A stretch of DNA of 64,000 nucleotides from Tetragonia tetragonoides (lineage: Eukaryota; Streptophyta; Magnoliopsida; Caryophyllales; Aizoaceae): the NCBI GenBank assembly GCA_038025085.1, contig CM076148.1, forward strand, positions 37,655,691 to 37,719,690. Direction: 5' to 3'. Every line of letters begins with the position of its first letter. The first letter of the stretch is position 1. Shown one piece after another: positions 37,453 through 48,056 of the stretch. The notes below the pieces were generated by a model. The model had not been told where the DNA came from, searched no databases, and was given only the letters and a program-made list of their open reading frames with translations. The position numbers and the translations under genes are program-made.

Positions 37453-37775
37453 TAATAATAATAATTTTTTTTTTTCACAGTCGTCTGCAATTTTCGACTC
37501 ACCCTTGAGTCGGAAATTTCAGACGACTGTGCAAAAAAAAATGCACAAAAAAATAATTTACCTCCGCCACCGTCGACGGCACTTCCTGGTTGCCGGCAGA
37601 CATCCGCGGCCGTTGCTTGAGTGAATGTTGATGAAGGTTGGGTATGAGAGTGGGTGGTAGAGAGGGAGAATTGGTGTGAGAGTTAGAGAGGGAGAAGATG
37701 AGTGAAAATTTAAAAAAGGGCAAAATTGGAATTGGGAGGGGCGGTAGGTAGTAATTTAGGGGCGGTATTTAGCAA
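36775..37775. mobile_element. Long foldback (inverted-repeat) element, about 1 kb
   Basis: The left arm starts at about 36775 with TTTACCGCCCCTAAATTACT. The right arm, ending near 37765, is its reverse complement, and the arms fold about a centre at 37275-37285. Near the centre GGAGCCGGTAAATCGGTGCC pairs with GGCACCGATTTACCGGCTCC. Each arm contains a TTA/TAA trinucleotide run, a GTCGTCTGCAA block and a stretch that translates as MSAG(D/N)QEVPSTVAE followed by a GT, resembling a captured first exon with leader. The target duplication is unclear: AATTAG occurs on both sides, but not at exact borders. No transposase. Confidence 0.85.
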
Positions 37776-38062
37776 TTCACAATTAGTAATGGCAAATGAG
37801 TAACTTTTAACACTTATCAAAGTGACATTCATAAATCAAATTACCTCAGGTGTTGTTGATTCATTACGCAGAGATTTGGGACTGGGTTTCAAAAATCTAG
37901 GGTTTATAAAAATCCCAAACAAATTCGATAATTCTGGAGTAATAATTGACCCAATCTACATTCAAAGAAATGTAAACATCATATTAGTGAATAATTTGTC
38001 AGTAAATTTCAGGAAATTGAATCAACAGCAAGCATATGGTGAACAATAATTTATGCCAGTAC

Positions 38063-38080
38063 CTCTGGTTGTTGCTCCAT
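38063..38080 (-). other. Candidate first coding exon of the F-box gene
   Basis: ATG followed by five codons (MEQQPE) ends at CCAGAG|GTACTG, in phase with the acceptor at 35580. Splicing would give MEQQPEGILGILPTEL and a protein of 357 residues, with the foldback element inside the intron. The paralogous F-box gene has the same layout, with a short first exon in phase 0. This is inference from splice signals only. Confidence 0.35.
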
Positions 38081-40157
38081 AGGGAGAAACCTCTGGTTAG
38101 TGCTTTTTCAGTTGTTCAATGTCGATAACAAAGCGCGCACTAGGATTTAAGCCCACTATAAACTTATAGAGCGGACAAAAACTTACCCAACACAATAACA
38201 CCAGCAATTTTCTGGTGTTTCAGTAACACCAGCGAAATATGTTACCCTCTAATATACTCTTAAAAATAAGGAGTGGTTTTAGAGTATTTAATAAAAGAAA
38301 AAAGAGAAAAATTGGTTTAAAAATATCCTATTGGTTGGGTAATACCACATAAGCAAATAGGTAGTTTGTTACTGAAACACTAGAAATTTTTCACAATAAC
38401 ACCTGGAACCGTTAAACAAGTTGACCCGACGGGTTATGAGTCAGGCCATTTTAGATTCGAATTGGATTGATTTTGGGGTCATTCGACGTCGTAAACAAGT
38501 TCGGGTTGAGAACATTGTGTCAAGAACATAAAAAACGGATCGGATTTTTAAATCTGATCAGCTTTTAACCGCTCTAATAATACCCCTTAAATCAGCCTCC
38601 AAATAAACAGATTATGGATGAAATATTTAAATGGTTAAACTAAATACGTAGATTAGATTGGTGTTTGGATTTCGCAGAACATCAAATCTACATATATATC
38701 ACTATTAAAAACTGAAGTGTCAATAATTACCAAAAAAAATAAAAACTCTATAAATGAAGTGTAAATATATGTGATTAATCACATAATAGGGCAATATTTT
38801 TCAATAGGTCTATCTCGTAAGACAAGGGAGGGGACGAAAGAGAGTAAGAGAAGGAGGAGAAATGTGGGAGACTTTAAGAATCTACCTTATACAATTTTTT
38901 GTGATTTTTTAAAGATAATTTTCCTTTATTGATTAATGCTTAAAAGAATATTTTCTAAATTAATTTTATAGATACTGTATTTTGTTCATTCCTTAAACAA
39001 TAAGTCTTGAGTATTTTTTTTCTTTTATTGCTTAAGGATTAATCAACCAAAAGGGCAATTAAGTTAAATATTGGCAACGTTTAACATGATTAGTCTCATG
39101 ATCCATTTTTTTCAACTGGAAAAAATTAAACTGAATTTATTTTTTTAACTTGATCTTTAACCATTTATTCCTCGTCCAAACATCTTCAATATTGAACTTA
39201 TGTGATAGTATACTTTAAAATATTTCTAATGATATAGTTGTCGTCATGAATTTATTTCGAAATAAAAAGTTATTTGAGTGATAAAGATACACATGAACCG
39301 AAGTGAATTAAATTGCATTTAAATGAAACTAAGTTAAGTAGAATCATGTCAGAAGATTTCTGACCCTTTTATCTTCAACACGACATGTTTATTAGCCGTA
39401 GGCGAAATTAAATTACCCTTCTCGAAAGTAAAGTGGCTAGGCCAAGCCAAGCATTTAGGAAAACAGAGGTAAGAGGTAAGGAAACCCAACATATTTTGTG
39501 TTCTGCAATTAAAAAGAAAAAAAAATACTCGTTTTTTATCAAGGTCGATAAAAAGTGTAACACTAAGCACATTACCTTCCATAACATAAATTTAAAAAAT
39601 AAAAACTTCAGATATTCCATAGATTTACCCACTTAGTTCTTCTCAATATTTTAACTTTGTGAAAGTTTGAATCTTTCTTTTCTGGAACTGAAGGACAAAG
39701 TAGATATCAACAAAAGACTGATCAACACTAGGAAGTAGTAGTGTTAATCCTTGGTACAAATGTGACATCTTTTTTCTGCTCAAGTACCAAAGTGACATTT
39801 CAAACCAAACAGAGAATACTCCATATATTAAACCTCCTGACCTCTAAGGCTCCATCACACAGATTCACAGGTTATACTGCAGCTGACAAAATTCCCCTCA
39901 GGAAAACCACCCACTGATAAATGACTAACACAGAATAGATAAACTCTTCGAAACGCACCATTACCAAACCCAAAGCTCCCCCGAATAGCAGCACTTCCTG
40001 CTCAGAACACAAAAACCACAGGTTGAGCAATGTTGTACCCAGAACAGAAACACCCTATAAAGGCCGACAAAACCAGAAATCGACCGTGAGACACTCGAAA
40101 CTGATCAAGTGCTGCAACATTATTATGGTCACCAGTATCGGGTGGAAAATCCTCAGA
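38081..40157. other. Intergenic spacer, no supported gene
   Basis: AT-rich. A degenerate GACCCG/CGGGTT cluster lies around 38420-38520 and may be another fragment of the GGGTC-type repeats. Frames near 39349-39636 are poly(A)/poly(T)-driven. Confidence 0.45.
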
Positions 40158-40515
40158 CTACCAATAGAACAAGAATCCTGAGAAACACAACCCAAAGATG
40201 CCTATACTGAGCATGTAAATCCCGACAATGAAGATAAACTCAAGCCCACCAGGAATCCCAAAGCTTAGACAGAACAACGCCACGCCCTCTGGTACTCCTA
40301 CTATGAAGATCACAGGGGTGTTCAGCAATGGGTCAGGCCCTGAACTGAGGAAAAAGAAGCTAGTAATCACAAAGACTGCTGACCAAATTATGGCAGAAAC
40401 CATGATTTGCTCATTATATAAAAAGGGTACTGTCATGGCTAAGCCAGTGACTACTGTGAAATCGAAAACGTTTACATATTCAAGAGAATCAACAAACATC
40501 TTTGTGACACAAATG
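40158..40515 (-). CDS. Unassigned membrane-protein exon, about four transmembrane segments
   Basis: I do not recognise this frame. It encodes about 115-120 residues, ending GLCFSGFLFYW. It contains about four hydrophobic stretches: FTVVTGLAMTVPFL, VSAIIWSAVFVITSFFFL, FIVGVPEGVALFCLSF and EFIFIVGIYMLSIGIFGL. The frame is open upstream across an acceptor, TTTGCTAG|GCAGC, at 40516. It is therefore either the last exon of a gene whose earlier exons I cannot find, or a short protein starting at MFVDSLEYVNVFDF. Coding-like composition makes a real exon likely. Confidence 0.45.
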
Positions 40516-40538
40516 CTGCCTAGCAAATAATAAAACAC

Positions 40539-41779
40539 AGGTTATAATGTCTAGACTCTAGACTAGTACACTGTGAGGACGATCAATACTCTATGACTTA
40601 TAAATGCTAAAATTTCTATTTTCAGAAGTTAACACACATATTGGTATTCAACTTGATTTGGAAAAGAGGTTTCACATTTGATGTGTCGTGACTCATCATG
40701 TATGATTAATTGTGTCAAGGTTCACTAATTGGAGTATACGCGATGGTAATTAGTTGGAAATTGCTAATTGTAGGTAAGGAAAGAGGATTTTTTTGGTGCT
40801 AAGGTAAGGTAAGAGGATTTAGTCTAAAGTAACTAGCTGGTTTCCAAATGTATGAACTTTAACCCTATCTCGTATCAATTAGGCAACCCCAGGGTTTCAC
40901 ATTACTCCTGTACCTAAAGCTCATAATGACTATCGACATTTTGCCCCCACATAGTCATCAACACCATCTCCCTAGAATTTCCAAGGCATAACTTGTTGGA
41001 TGAACGATAATAACATAAACATGCTTGTAGTCATAACAATTCCTATCAGATGATAAGGTGCAACTTTACTGTGTAAAAGACAGAAAGTTACTTATAAGAT
41101 CTGAGTCAGCGCGATAAAAAAGCTGTTGCTGTGAAAGATCCAAGGTTTTAAGATATCAAACACGCATGAGAGAGAACAGCATGGAAATGGAAACACAGGT
41201 TCATGAAGATAACCATTTGTCAAATTAACAAGCTACTGTTTTTGCAGAACCTGAATGAATTATGTACTTCGTAGATAGACAAGAGAATAGAGTTAACTTT
41301 ACAATTAAAAAAGTAAAAACATTGAGCTAGTTAATGTATAAAGATACATATATGCAATCAATAGCATAGCGTTTTCCATAGTGTTGTCATTAGAATTTTG
41401 CGGGTACAGACTACAGACAAATCACATTTCAAACCATAAAACAAAGTCTGAGCACAATCTCATTTGTAGCAGTCATTCTTGTAATAAGAAAGGATCTAAC
41501 CTCATTTGTAAACCTAAACCGTCGAAATTTTAGTTGGACCATGAAAGCAGTAGTTGTAATATCTCACAAGCAGTTCTCAACAGCGATCATACCATAAGAA
41601 CCAACTGAATACCAAAAAAAAAAAAAAACCTTCCAACATGACATTGCACAGATCCAAAGGATTAAACAAACATTAAAACCTCTTGTACAAAGAGCATTAC
41701 AAGAGTAAAAACAAAAGAAAGGCTAATAACAATGAAGGCAAACCTGACATCATACTGCTAGACTTATATTAAGGATAAT
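40539..41779. other. Spacer between the membrane-protein exon and the F-box pseudogene
   Basis: AT-rich. No coding exon could be defined, although missing upstream exons of the membrane protein could lie here. Confidence 0.4.
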
Positions 41780-44437
41780 TCAGCAAATAGTATCTAACTT
41801 CTTCTTGGTTCTTCTTCTTCTTGGCTTCACTTGACCAATAAGACTTCCACTCTTGGGGTAAACAAGGCTTTGCACACAAATACCTGCCTTAGAATGCTCA
41901 AAAGACAGATAGCCTTTGATTCTTGTATTCTTCAAATCATACAAAAGGAACTCTGTGCCATTTATATCCACGATAATTTCATCCCCGCTTTTAGAATAAG
42001 CGAGTGGTCGCCTATCATCACAGGAGTACCACACTCTACTGAGCTCAGTATGATTAATATTGAACAGTCTCGTCCATGATTCCTTGACTCTATACTCTTT
42101 CATCACCCACACACTTAAATTGATTTGCCTCGGATAAAAAGTAGCACATAAACATTTGTTCAAAATGCCCAAAGACATGTAATAAAAGTCAATACCAGGA
42201 TCAGGTACAGGCACTTCACAGTATGTTTCACCATGAAGCTCAAATCCAACAATCCCATATACGTAACAGTAACGCCCTACAGGTCTCACATTGCAAATCC
42301 AGTGTAGAGTTTCATTGCAGAGCACACCACCATCAGAATGTATCTCACCAATATTATCGGGAAAGTTTTGAACTTTTTTCCATGAGTTCTGTTTCAGGCT
42401 ATAAACCTTGCCACTAAAAGAAAAGGGACAATTGTTGATATCAGCATAAAATACACACATCCTCCAAACTTTGTAGTCTTGGCAAATGCTGTCATACCCA
42501 AAACCGAATTTTACTCGATTAGAGATGTGATAACCATCTCCAGGATCGACTGGATTCGGAGGTATTTTGGCGGGCCAATCATAGGGTAAAGAGGGGAGGT
42601 CATGCAGGGCTCGAGTGGATGGGTTGTACAAGCTTGCACCATCTTTTGAAGTCCTCATACAAAGCAAGCCGTTGCAAGAGCCAACAATTTGGGAACCCTT
42701 ACATTCAGGATGAGCAACTTTGGCAGTAGGACCCAGTTTTTCTAACTTGTCCATTACTATGAGTACCAAGCTGACTTCATGGAGGACTCTTGGAAGAAAA
42801 GGAGGGAACTAATGGAGCTAGCATCAAGGGATCTTTGCAGATGGAGACTGATAAAATCAAGGCTGGTTATAAGGCCATACCAGCACTTAGAGACGGACTT
42901 GAAACGCATAAGAGAGGTAACTGGCAACTGCGAGAGTATGACAATGAGTAGTTCAACTGGAAAGATCCCAACTCCTCCCTGTAAAACAAAAGTGTCCATA
43001 TTGCAGACATTTTATAAACAGAAGCGAAGAGCTCGAAGAGGATAGGACAAGAGGGGGAAAGGGTAAATAAATAAAAATTGAATTTAAAAAGAACACAAAA
43101 GAGAAACAGCAGCCATAAATACCAAAAATGTAGAGAAAATACATGAAAATCAGACAGGAGAAAGGGAATACAATATCAGATTTCAGTAAAGAAAATACAT
43201 TTCAGAAAAATGTTACAGGGTCATTTAAGCCACATTTGCTCAAATTTTTGACAATTATGAGAATAGACATGAGCACAAAAAGGCTGCTAGCTAGACCTGG
43301 ACCAAACAATTACACTGTTACACCAATTAAAACAATAGAAGGCTAATGTTGGTAGATGTAAATCCACAACCACCTTAACTGCAGATTAGGTCACTCCATC
43401 CAAAACATTAGATAATTACCTTAGGTCACTTAACCTAATTTATCCACCAATAAGTATACTTTGGCAGCCAGCCCAATGGTATGCAATTGGGCAAACATTT
43501 GGTTGATGCATTTAAAATTATTGCACAACATAGAATTAGTGAACATGTTTGCACTTGGCTAATGAAAAATACTTGGGAGGCAGGGTGGATCTAGTCCTTC
43601 AGGACCGGGTTCGAACACCCCAAACTAAGATAAGGTTACCCCTATTAAAGGTTCAATTTGCCCCCAACTTTGTGCTCTACGGAGCCCATATCAGAAGAAG
43701 CATAGACAATAAAATGTGTATATAAGCACATCACTCATGCTAAATTCAAAAACTTACAAGTATAAAAGAAGGGTCCGATTGCGTGACTCGTGGCCGAGAA
43801 AGAGGTTGTCAAAACTGAAAATGTATAGCATAATGTACAGAAATAGAACTAAATTGTTCATCCGGCATACTTAGGCCCTAGGGTTCGTTTCAAAACTTCA
43901 AATTCCCGTGACTCATGTCAATTCGGATCCTCTGTCTCCTTCCATGTCTCATCTATTGTCCCAACCCGATTCGGATGCTCTTCTCCTTCCCTAAAGGAAC
44001 CCCCTTTTGTTATCACCACCTTTTAAAAATGCATCCAGTTCACTCTCATGCCTGTCCCATATCATCACCTTTTTATGAAAATAACTTCTCATCACTCCAT
44101 CTTGATTTAGTTATCATATAGTCCACCTCCACCCCCTTTGAAAACAAGAACAATTCTTTACTAAACTTGTAAACAATGTGACACTAAATTCAAACTTGTT
44201 TTTTTTTTTTTTTTTAATGTGAAAGGTGAATCCAAATTCCAAGCATATTAAAATTGTTTCCAAACTAAGAAATATTTATTTGACATGTAGAATATTAATT
44301 AACATAATAACATTCACAATTCCTTAAAAAAAATGATTAGCAATTGCAAGAAAAATAGAAACCTAGGAGGAAGATGTGAAACTGAAACATACCTCAGTTG
44401 CCAACAGCGCTCGTGAAGACTTTCTTCGTGGTGCCAT
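41780..44437 (-). pseudogene. F-box gene paralogue with a one-base frameshift
   Basis: Exon 1 (44437-44393) encodes MAPRRKSSRALLATE and ends ACTGAG|GTATGT. Exon 2 starts at 42978 after TTTTACAG and continues in phase with GGVGIFPVELLIVILSQLPVTS, the F-box. Near 42760 the frame meets TAG TAA after SAWYS. The remaining 325 codons continue in another frame, starting at MDKLEKLGPTAKVAH, the position that matches DKLEKLGTSSKVDH in the intact F-box paralogue. One missing base explains the break. The downstream part is otherwise uninterrupted: IVGSCNGLLCM, LYNPSTR, VKFGFGYDS, KVYSLKQNSW, CNETLHWIC, VWVMKEYRVKESW and a basic C-terminus. It is therefore either a very young pseudogene or a sequencing error. 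Confidence 0.8.
42979..44392 (-). other. Intron of the F-box pseudogene
   Basis: A 1.4-kb intron between the short first exon and the F-box exon. It contains a possible tRNA-like box B (GGGTTCGAACACC, near 43608) but no bounded SINE. The frame at 43915-44121 is featureless. Confidence 0.6.
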
Positions 44438-44517
44438 AACGTTTAGACAAGGCAGGCTTCTGCAGAATTTCACATACAAAAAAAGGTGGTTAATCTTTAC
44501 AAAACATGAATCTTTGT

Positions 44518-45150
44518 GTGATTTCCTCAAATATACATCATTCACAAACTAATTCCCAAATTCGCTTCGGTTCAAAACTATTTCCCCACATATACACCAC
44601 GTAGGATCGGACTGTGGCCTGAAAGTGAATTTAATTTTTTTTTTATAGCGAAAGGCAAAGCCACTGTGGGCCACAGCGGCTTAAGTAAGCCGCTGTGGCC
44701 CACAGCGGCTTTGCCTTTCGCTATAAAAAAAAAATTAAATTCGCTTTCAGGCTACAGTCCGATCACAATTTTTTTTTATAGCGAAAGGCAAAGTCGCTGT
44801 GGGCCACAGCGGCTTTGCCTTTCGCTATAAAAAAAAAATTGTGATCGGACTGTAGCCTGAACAGCGGCTTTGCCTTTCGCTATAAAAAAAAAAATTAAAT
44901 TCGCTTCCAGGCCACAGTCCGATCACTAAATTTTTTTTATAGCGAAAGGCAAAGCCGCTGTGGGCCACAGCTGCTTAAGTAAGCCGCTGTGGGCCACAGC
45001 GGCTTTGCCTTTCGCTATAAAAAAAAAAATTAAATTCGCTTCCAGGCCACAATCCGATCCTACGTGGTGTATATGTGGGGAAATAGTTTTGAACCGAAGT
45101 TAATTTGGGAATTAGTTTGTGAATGATGTATATTTGAGGAAATCATATTT
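44518..45150. mobile_element. Nested palindromic foldback element beside the F-box pseudogene
   Basis: Outer arms of about 120 bp (44518-44640 and 45040-45145) are near-perfect reverse complements and begin TGATTTCCTCAAATATACAT. Between them a 45-60 bp palindrome recurs at least three times: ATAGCGAAAGGCAAAGCCGC, a GTGGGCCAC centre, and the mirror image. Blocks of GATCGGACTGTAGCCTGA in alternating orientation separate the copies. No target duplication is clear. It begins about 80 bp upstream of the first ATG of the F-box pseudogene, in its promoter or leader. Confidence 0.9.
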
Positions 45151-45914
45151 TTTTTATTTTTTTGGCTATTTTAAAGTGCAATAAGTCAAACAAAAACTCA
45201 AAAGGGTAATCAGAATATTGAAAAATAAGCAGTTTTAGCGAATTCATTCACATGATTTGGAATTAAAAAAGACCATTACGATATGATCAAACCAGTTTGC
45301 ATTTGTAAATCACGTAAGAAAAATACTGTAGTAATATAGTATACTTACAAGCAAACGGTTACAGTAGTGAGAGAGAGAGAAAACACTACTTGCAGGAAAT
45401 TGAACAGGTGCGAAAGAATTATGGGGTTGCAGACTTGCCGTATCCTATTGGGGTTTGAGGGGTCATGGCTAGTTTATATACTGAGGTACTACTACTGTAC
45501 AAACTTTAAGTCAATTGTGAGTTGTGACCCGACCGTTTCAATTCCAAGGGTGGTAATGTGCTATTTCCTTGAATAATGCATTAACAATTAACATTGAATA
45601 AATCATCTTTCAAAAAAAAAAACATTGAATAAATCCAAATAATTACTGGTCTTATTAATGGGGCATCACAAAGTGTCTCAAAGTAGGCATTAGCATACCA
45701 GTAACAGTAAGTACTAGGTAGTTTGTGTAAATGGTTCGGCACTCTCATTCCTTAAGTAATTAGCAATATCGATGTTTCGAATGTTGTGGATAGAGAAATT
45801 ATTTAACAAAAGCACTTTATCCCTTTACAAACTGACCCGTTGCGAACAATATTAATTTTGGACCAAGGACTTAGACTTGTGGTTAAAGCCAAAAAAAAGT
45901 AATAGGCATTATCA
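45151..45914. other. Spacer containing a 16-nt retroposition scar
   Basis: No gene is supported; the frame at 45367-45576 is featureless. At 45605-45620 ATCTTTCAAAAAAAAA is flanked by perfect 15-bp repeats AACATTGAATAAATC (45590-45604 and 45621-45635), as expected from an extremely truncated poly(A)-ended insertion. Confidence 0.6.
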
Positions 45915-45931
45915 TAATGTAAAAAACAAAT

Positions 45932-46128
45932 CAAGGAGATGTGGTTGAGTGGTAGAGACTCATTTATCCTTAACCAAGATTGAGGGTTTGAATCTTGCCT
46001 TAGGTATGGAGCAGTTTTAAATTCCTTGGCCAGCTGTCCCATCCTTTGAAGTGCCTACAAGCCAGCGCGGGGGATAGTCATTGTGGTCGACGGTGGATAC
46101 CCTTAGTCGTGAACCAAAAAAAAAAAAG
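45932..46128 (+). mobile_element. tRNA-related SINE, plus strand
   Basis: The head has GTGGTTGAGTGGTAGAGACT (box A-like) and GAGGGTTTGAATCTTG (box B-like). The body matches the 16.3-kb copy and ends in a 12-base A run. Perfect 17-bp duplications TAATGTAAAAAACAAAT lie at 45915-45931 and 46129-46145. Confidence 0.9.
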
Positions 46129-46437
46129 TAATGTAAAAAACAAATGATGGTACCAGCAGCGGGTCACTAAAGTGTAAGAATTTGACCCGTCTTGGAAAAC
46201 TCGACACATTTTCTTATTCTGATATTTTTTTTTCTTGCCCTAAATAAACTATAAATTAACTATAAATAAAAAACTATGAATTGGATTGAAAAATGTTTAA
46301 TTAATCCAATGACTTAACAACTCTTTGATAATTATGTACTCGTAATAACTTTTTAAGGAACTCCATAGATTAAATTTAAATAAGAAAGTGATGTACGAGA
46401 ATCCTTATTAAATACGTTCGGTAGGTTGCTAATCCAA

Positions 46438-48056
46438 TCTATTATATATATATATATATATTAATTGGGTCCTTCTTGTGTGGTGCCGACACGTGGGATG
46501 TCACATAGACGAGCCACGTCGTGCAAGTATGACACGCAAGCGACACATAAGCACAAATTTGCCATGCAGCATGACACATCATCCATCATTAATGTCTCAT
46601 CATTAGTTGACTTAATTACATATTTATTAGCATATTTCCAAATTACAAAATAAAATAACTTTAGTTACGTAAGTCAAAAAATTATAAATTTGATTCCGTT
46701 GGATTGGATTTGAAAAATGTTTCAAAACGACATATATATGTATATGTCCAATAAAAGTTGGGCTCTTTCCGTGTGGTCATGACACGTAGGACGTCACATA
46801 AGAGAAAATGTTCGTGTGAAGATGACACGCACACGCCACATGCGCTCAACTTTGTCACATAGTTTTAGTTACGCGGAATAAAACGAGCATGTGCTATCAA
46901 CTTTTAGTGCACATATACCGTTAATGCAGAATGAGTTTATTCATTATTTTCATTAATTGAATTACTTATTAAAATTAGTGTACATATACTGTTTTTATTA
47001 TCTATCTAAACTTAGTCCAATCTCATTACAAATGAAGGTCGCATGAAAATATGATTTTCAAGAATTAGCATGCTGTATCCTATGGATAGAAATATTTGCA
47101 AAAATAAAATAAAATGTATTTTACTAATAAAATTAATAATTTCACATCAAATATAACATTATATTATTATATATATTCATAAATAATTATTTTACGAGCC
47201 CGTGCGAAGCATCTTTGCTAAATGGATGTTGCATATATATATATAAGTGGATGTTGCACGTTGCTAAATGGACACGTAGGCATCTTTGTAGGCGCTTTCT
47301 ATTATCATCATTTGACATGTGTAATCCATGTCATACTAACAATTAATGCTTTAAATTCATGCTTTGAATTTGATTCACACTTTATTAATTCATGATTCAA
47401 TGTATGTGGTTAGTTTAATTAGTTTGACTATTAAGTAGTTAATTAATATAATATACTTTGAAAAATTAATGTATTGTAATTGTTGAAATTTATTTGGTTC
47501 AAATATAAAATCTATATCGAACTAAATCAAACTATTCGATTTGGAGTGAACATTTAGATCGGCATTCAAATTGTAATTTTGGTTTTGAGTTGGGTTTATC
47601 CATTTGGAGTTCCAATTCCAAAAATTTCAACTTAATTTCAATGCATCAATTTGATACTTATGATATTTGTTTTATTGGACTGGATACCGGAGTAAATTGA
47701 AGTAAAATAATAATAGTAGTATGGTTGCAATAATGGTAGTAGTGATCTTTTGGACTGGATATTGTATACTAGATAGTGGAGATAATTGCAATAAAAATAA
47801 AAAATAAACTTGCTATACAAACCAACAGATTTATATCATGATTAACGATAAATGAGGTATTGTATATGGGATATTTGTTGTACTTTGTCCTACAATTGAT
47901 GCAATATTGTAGGTTTGTAGCATATTAAGGGGACATGACATATGCATATTTATGGTCCGGATATGACATATCCGAAATATATCTTGAAATATACATTTAA
48001 AAATATTTTATTTAATATTAACACACAAACCGTGCATCGCACGGGAATGTAACTAG
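46438..48056 (+). mobile_element. Probable non-autonomous Helitron, about 1.6 kb
   Basis: The left end is TCTATTATATATATATAT, directly after an A. The right end has a hairpin CCGTGCATCGCACGG, then a short spacer and CTAG before a T. This fits the Helitron rule (5' TC, 3' hairpin plus CTRR, insertion between A and T, no target duplication). Inside, two diverged copies of a segment with CCGACACGT, GACGTCACATA and TGACACGCA (about 46465-46600 and 46750-46860) form a direct repeat. No Rep/helicase coding is present. Confidence 0.6.

Noticed and set aside
43560..43720. A possible SINE or tRNA with GGGTTCGAACACC
   Set aside because: Only a box B-like match is present. No cloverleaf, no clear box A, no poly(A) tail and no target duplication were found.
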